Below are positions 4,249 to 7,289 of a stretch of 7,289 bases of DNA, in pieces. Below the pieces are notes generated by a model, which had not been told where the DNA came from, did not search any database, and saw only the letters and a program-made list of their open reading frames with translations. Source of the stretch: Verrucomicrobiota bacterium (lineage in GTDB: Bacteria > Verrucomicrobiota > Verrucomicrobiia > Opitutales > UBA953); the NCBI GenBank assembly GCA_005798925.1, contig SYID01000002.1, positions 1 through 7,289 of the forward strand. Direction: 5' to 3'. Numbering within the stretch: the stretch's first letter is position 1; each line of letters starts with the position of its first letter. The translations under genes were made by a program, and so were the position numbers.

Positions 4249-7200
4249 CATACATCCCGTCCTTCGGGTTCGCGCCCGAGATGAGGTAGGCGAGCAGGTC
4301 GGCGACTTCCTGGGCGTTGAGAGAATTGAGCAAGCCTACGGGCATCGGGCTGTCCGGCGAACGGTCGATGCTCAGGATGTCGGAGCGGTTGACCGAGATC
4401 TGCACCGAGGGGTCGAAGGGATTCACGGCGAGCTGCAACTTGTCGCCTTCTTCGTTCAGGATACGGCCGATGGTCTTGCCGCCGTCGACGCGTCCGATGA
4501 CGGAGTTGGCGTATTGGTCGGAGAGCACGGCGCTGGGCTGGATGATGCTCATCAGGACATCGGCCGGCGCGGTGCGCGCGCCGAGGCCGCTGAGGTCCGG
4601 GCCCTGCGCGCCGCCGTCATTGCCCATGCGGTGGCACTGCGAGCAGAGCGCGGCGGCGAACATCTTCTGGCCGTTGGCGAAGTCGAACGTCTTCTTGGCC
4701 TTGGCGTCTTCCCAGGCCTTGAGGGCCTCGGCGTGCGTCCAGAGACGACCCGGACCGGCGGCGGCCGGGATCGGCGCGGCGGGCTTACGGGCGGCGACCG
4801 GGGCGATCTGCTCGAGCTCAGGGCGCTCGGCTTCGGGAGCGGCGGCGAGCGCCTCCTTGCGGATGTTACGCACGAAGCCCTTCAGCGAGTTGCCGCCTTC
4901 GGACTGCGCGAGCACGTCGAGATAACCAAAGAACTCCTTCCGGAGATCAGGGGTCCAACCGACGGTGGCGCGGCAGAGATAGACGGCGAGGCCGATGCGC
5001 GTGGAGGACGGCGTGACGGCCATCGCGTTGGCGGCCGCCCGGGCGTAACCCGGGTGACGCGCGAGGATTTCGGGATCGGCGACGACGGCCGGGCTGGGCT
5101 GCGCGACCTTCATGGCCTTGAGCACGCGGGCCGGGGCGGTCGGCTCGCCGAGATAGATGGCCAGCTGCGCCAGCTGGCGGTCGAAGACGTTGTCGCCGGA
5201 CGGCAGGCGCGCGGCGGCTTCCTGGCCGAGACGCGTCGTGGTGGCGGCGTCCGGCTTGCCGTGACGCGAGAAGGCGACCTGGAAGACGCGCTGGCGGTCC
5301 TGCTGCTGGCGGAGGTCCTTGGTCTGCGCGACGACGTCCATGGTCCGTACGATGGGCTCCAGGTCTTTCACTTCCCCGCAACGGGCGAGCGCCAAGGAGG
5401 CGTTGAGCGCGAGGTCATGATTCTGCCCCGGCCAGCTGACATGGAAGAATTTGCCGCGCCAGCTTTCGACCGGCTGGTGCTCGACGGCGACGCGGGCGGC
5501 GTAACGCACCCAGCGGTCGGGGTGACCCATCAGCGGCCAGGCCTTGGCGAGCGCGGCGGCGGACGGGGCGACGTCGCGCAGGGCCTCGAGCTCACGACGG
5601 AGCTTCTGCTCCGGCGTGGCTTCGAACCAACCGGCAGGCGCCGTCGACTCCTGTCCTTGGTAAGTGATGCGGTAGAGCGCGGACTGGCCTCCGCGGCCGC
5701 CGATGGTGACGTACATGTGGCCGTCCTGCGGACGGATCACGACGTCGGTGACGGAGAAGGGCTTGCCGGCGGCGAAGACTTCCTTGCGGGCCTTCCAGCC
5801 GCCGCCTTCCGGCGTGAGGTGGACGGCGTAGAGCGTGGCGTAGGTCCAATCGCACGCATAGAAGGCGCGCTGGTAGGCGGCCGGGAACTTCGCGCCGGTA
5901 CCCATGGCGGTACCGGTCGGGCTGCCCGGACCGATGTCGACGAGGGCCGGCTGCATGTCGAGCGTCGGGAAGGTGTTGTTGCTCGCGCCGGAGCGCCAGC
6001 CGAGCTCGCCGCCCGGGGTGCAGAGGTAGATGCGGGTCGGACGATACCACGGGGCGCCCATGTCCCACTCCATGTCGGAGTCGTAGGTGAAGATATCGCC
6101 GTCGGGGGCCACGGAACAGTCGTAGGGATTGCGGAAGCTGGTGGTCACGCGGACCCAGTCCTTGCCGTCCTTGTCCATGCGCGCGATCCAGCCGCCGACG
6201 GCCTTGATGCCGGAGGCGTGGCCGTTGGCGTCCTCGAACTTCTTGAGGAGGTCGTCCTCGTCGTAACGCTTCGCCGGCGCGCCGGCCTTCTCGTCGTCGG
6301 GCAGCTTGGTGTGGTTGCCGCCGACCACGAGGATGGAGCCATCGCGGTCGAGGACGAGCTGGTGCGGGCCGTGCTCGCCCGAGCCCTTGAGCGGCCGGAT
6401 CAGCGTCTGCTCGGCGTACGTGCCGTCGCCCTTGACGTCGCGCAGGCGCCAGATGTCGCCCTTGCCCTTCTCGCTCGTGCAGGCGTAGAGGGCGCCGTGG
6501 GCGAAGAGCAGGCCGTGGCAGCCGAAGAACTGCGTGTCGATCTTGGTGACGACAGGCTTGCTGGGGTCCTTCAACGAGACGCGCCAGAGCACGCCGCCCT
6601 GGTCGCCGGCGACGAGGTCGCCTTCCGGCGAGACCGCGAGCGAGACCCAGGAGCCCTGCTCCGGCTTCGGGACGTTGTACAGGAGCTCGGCCTTGAAGCC
6701 GGGCTGCAGGATGAGTTCTTCGGCCGGCGCGACCGTCGTGCTCGGAGCGCGTTTGGCATTGGCGGCCTTCTTGGCGCCGCCGAAGGGATTGCCCCACGGG
6801 GCCTCGCCCATCTTCTTCACGACCGCCGCGGGCGTCCACTTCGCATCATCGAACGCGACGGCGTCCCAGCCCTTGCCCGGGTCGGCGAGGGAAGCCTTCC
6901 AGTTCGCGCCGGATTCGAGGAGCACGGCCTTGCCCGCGGCGAGGCGGAACGCCATCGCGGCGATGCCGCCGTCGTTGCGGCCGAGGATCGCGATGGTGTT
7001 CACGCCGACCTTGAGGTCGCCGCCGACTTCCGCGCTGAAGGCGTCGGCCCAGTCGTCGGAACCGCCGAGCTGCTTGCCGTTGAGCCAGACGACGCAGTGG
7101 TTGTCGGCGACGGCCTGCAGCTGGGCCTTGGACGGCACTTCCTTCAGCTCGAAGGAGGCGCGGAACCAGACCTGTTGTTTCGCGACGTTGTTCTTCGAGC

Positions 7201-7279
7201 CCCAGATCCAGAACGTCTCGGCCGAAGCGACGGCCGAAACGAGGCAGAGGGCGAGCAGACAGAGCAGACGAGTGAGCAT
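4241..7279 (-). CDS. Secreted PVC-type heme-binding protein with beta-propeller and C-terminal CxxCH cytochrome domain
   Basis: This 1012-aa protein starts with a clear signal peptide (MLTRLLCLLALCLVSAVASA, cut after A20), which supports the ATG at 7279. No Shine-Dalgarno is seen in the few upstream bases available. Residues about 21-155 resemble a galactose-binding-like beta-sandwich (VWLNGKQLGG, NTIAILGRNDGG). Residues about 185-540 look like the beta-propeller 'membrane-bound dehydrogenase' domain of Planctomycetes/Verrucomicrobia, with repeated D.DG...V turns, FRNPYD (382-387) and a GTAMGTGAKFP segment (457-465). Residues about 560-810 are helical and HEAT-like, followed by an Ala/Pro linker (about 825-845). 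The cytochrome c domain has CSQCH (C879, C882, H883), GPDLSGLG and a probable axial Met at M979 in SPMPVGLLNSL. It is probably periplasmic or cell-surface. Relatives are thought to oxidise carbohydrate-derived substrates and pass electrons to heme; the substrate here is unknown. It is convergent to the malonate operon and unlikely to be linked to it. Confidence 0.88.
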   Translation of the reverse strand: MLTRLLCLLALCLVSAVASAETFWIWGSKNNVAKQQVWFRASFELKEVPSKAQLQAVADNHCVVWLNGKQLGGSDDWADAFSAEVGGDLKVGVNTIAILGRNDGGIAAMAFRLAAGKAVLLESGANWKASLADPGKGWDAVAFDDAKWTPAAVVKKMGEAPWGNPFGGAKKAANAKRAPSTTVAPAEELILQPGFKAELLYNVPKPEQGSWVSLAVSPEGDLVAGDQGGVLWRVSLKDPSKPVVTKIDTQFFGCHGLLFAHGALYACTSEKGKGDIWRLRDVKGDGTYAEQTLIRPLKGSGEHGPHQLVLDRDGSILVVGGNHTKLPDDEKAGAPAKRYDEDDLLKKFEDANGHASGIKAVGGWIARMDKDGKDWVRVTTSFRNPYDCSVAPDGDIFTYDSDMEWDMGAPWYRPTRIYLCTPGGELGWRSGASNNTFPTLDMQPALVDIGPGSPTGTAMGTGAKFPAAYQRAFYACDWTYATLYAVHLTPEGGGWKARKEVFAAGKPFSVTDVVIRPQDGHMYVTIGGRGGQSALYRITYQGQESTAPAGWFEATPEQKLRRELEALRDVAPSAAALAKAWPLMGHPDRWVRYAARVAVEHQPVESWRGKFFHVSWPGQNHDLALNASLALARCGEVKDLEPIVRTMDVVAQTKDLRQQQDRQRVFQVAFSRHGKPDAATTTRLGQEAAARLPSGDNVFDRQLAQLAIYLGEPTAPARVLKAMKVAQPSPAVVADPEILARHPGYARAAANAMAVTPSSTRIGLAVYLCRATVGWTPDLRKEFFGYLDVLAQSEGGNSLKGFVRNIRKEALAAAPEAERPELEQIAPVAARKPAAPIPAAAGPGRLWTHAEALKAWEDAKAKKTFDFANGQKMFAAALCSQCHRMGNDGGAQGPDLSGLGARTAPADVLMSIIQPSAVLSDQYANSVIGRVDGGKTIGRILNEEGDKLQLAVNPFDPSVQISVNRSDILSIDRSPDSPMPVGLLNSLNAQEVADLLAYLISGANPKDGMYAQ

Positions 7280-7289
7280 GGGGTGATGC

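Noticed and set aside
5592..6839. Long alternative minus-strand frame inside the heme-protein gene
   Set aside because: It is an Arg-rich shadow frame; the main frame has a signal peptide, domain motifs and an intact CxxCH.

Overview
The window is GC-rich bacterial DNA that most likely comes from a member of the Verrucomicrobia, possibly Opitutae. The clearest taxonomic marker is the long minus-strand gene at 4241-7279. It encodes a secreted multi-domain protein ending in a single CxxCH heme domain, of the type expanded in Planctomycetes and Verrucomicrobia. The tail of a Gfo/Idh/MocA oxidoreductase at the left edge fits the same group. The lineage call is inference from gene content, not from a phylogenetic marker.

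Layout. Bases 1-178 are the end of a Gfo/Idh/MocA oxidoreductase gene, followed by palindromes and a strong intrinsic terminator (to 263). Bases 264-620 are non-coding and C-rich. Bases 621-3892 hold four plus-strand genes packed as one operon: madL and madM (two-subunit malonate importer), a matB-type malonyl-CoA synthetase, and a small predicted outer-membrane beta-barrel protein (DUF2490-like). Bases 3893-4240 separate this operon from the convergent heme-protein gene. They contain a dense cluster of hairpins, a minus-strand terminator, and a perfect inverted repeat that runs into the heme gene's stop codon.

How the genes work together. MadLM should import malonate across the inner membrane, and MatB should ligate it to CoA using ATP to give malonyl-CoA. 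No malonyl-CoA decarboxylase or malonate decarboxylase is present, so the fate of malonyl-CoA (fatty acid synthesis, or decarboxylation by an enzyme encoded elsewhere) is open. The DUF2490-like protein may sit in the outer membrane, but its link to malonate is only positional.

The most interesting signal is a family of six short hairpins. Each is a GGTAG (once GGCAG) foot followed by a stem of about 9 bp and a 3-nt loop. One copy lies after the oxidoreductase gene and five lie in alternating orientation between the convergent genes. The stem sequences differ between copies but keep pairing. A GTAG foot next to a small hairpin is the hallmark of REP elements mobilised by RAYT (TnpA-REP) transposases, so this looks like a REP/BIME-like system in this lineage. 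No RAYT gene is in the window.
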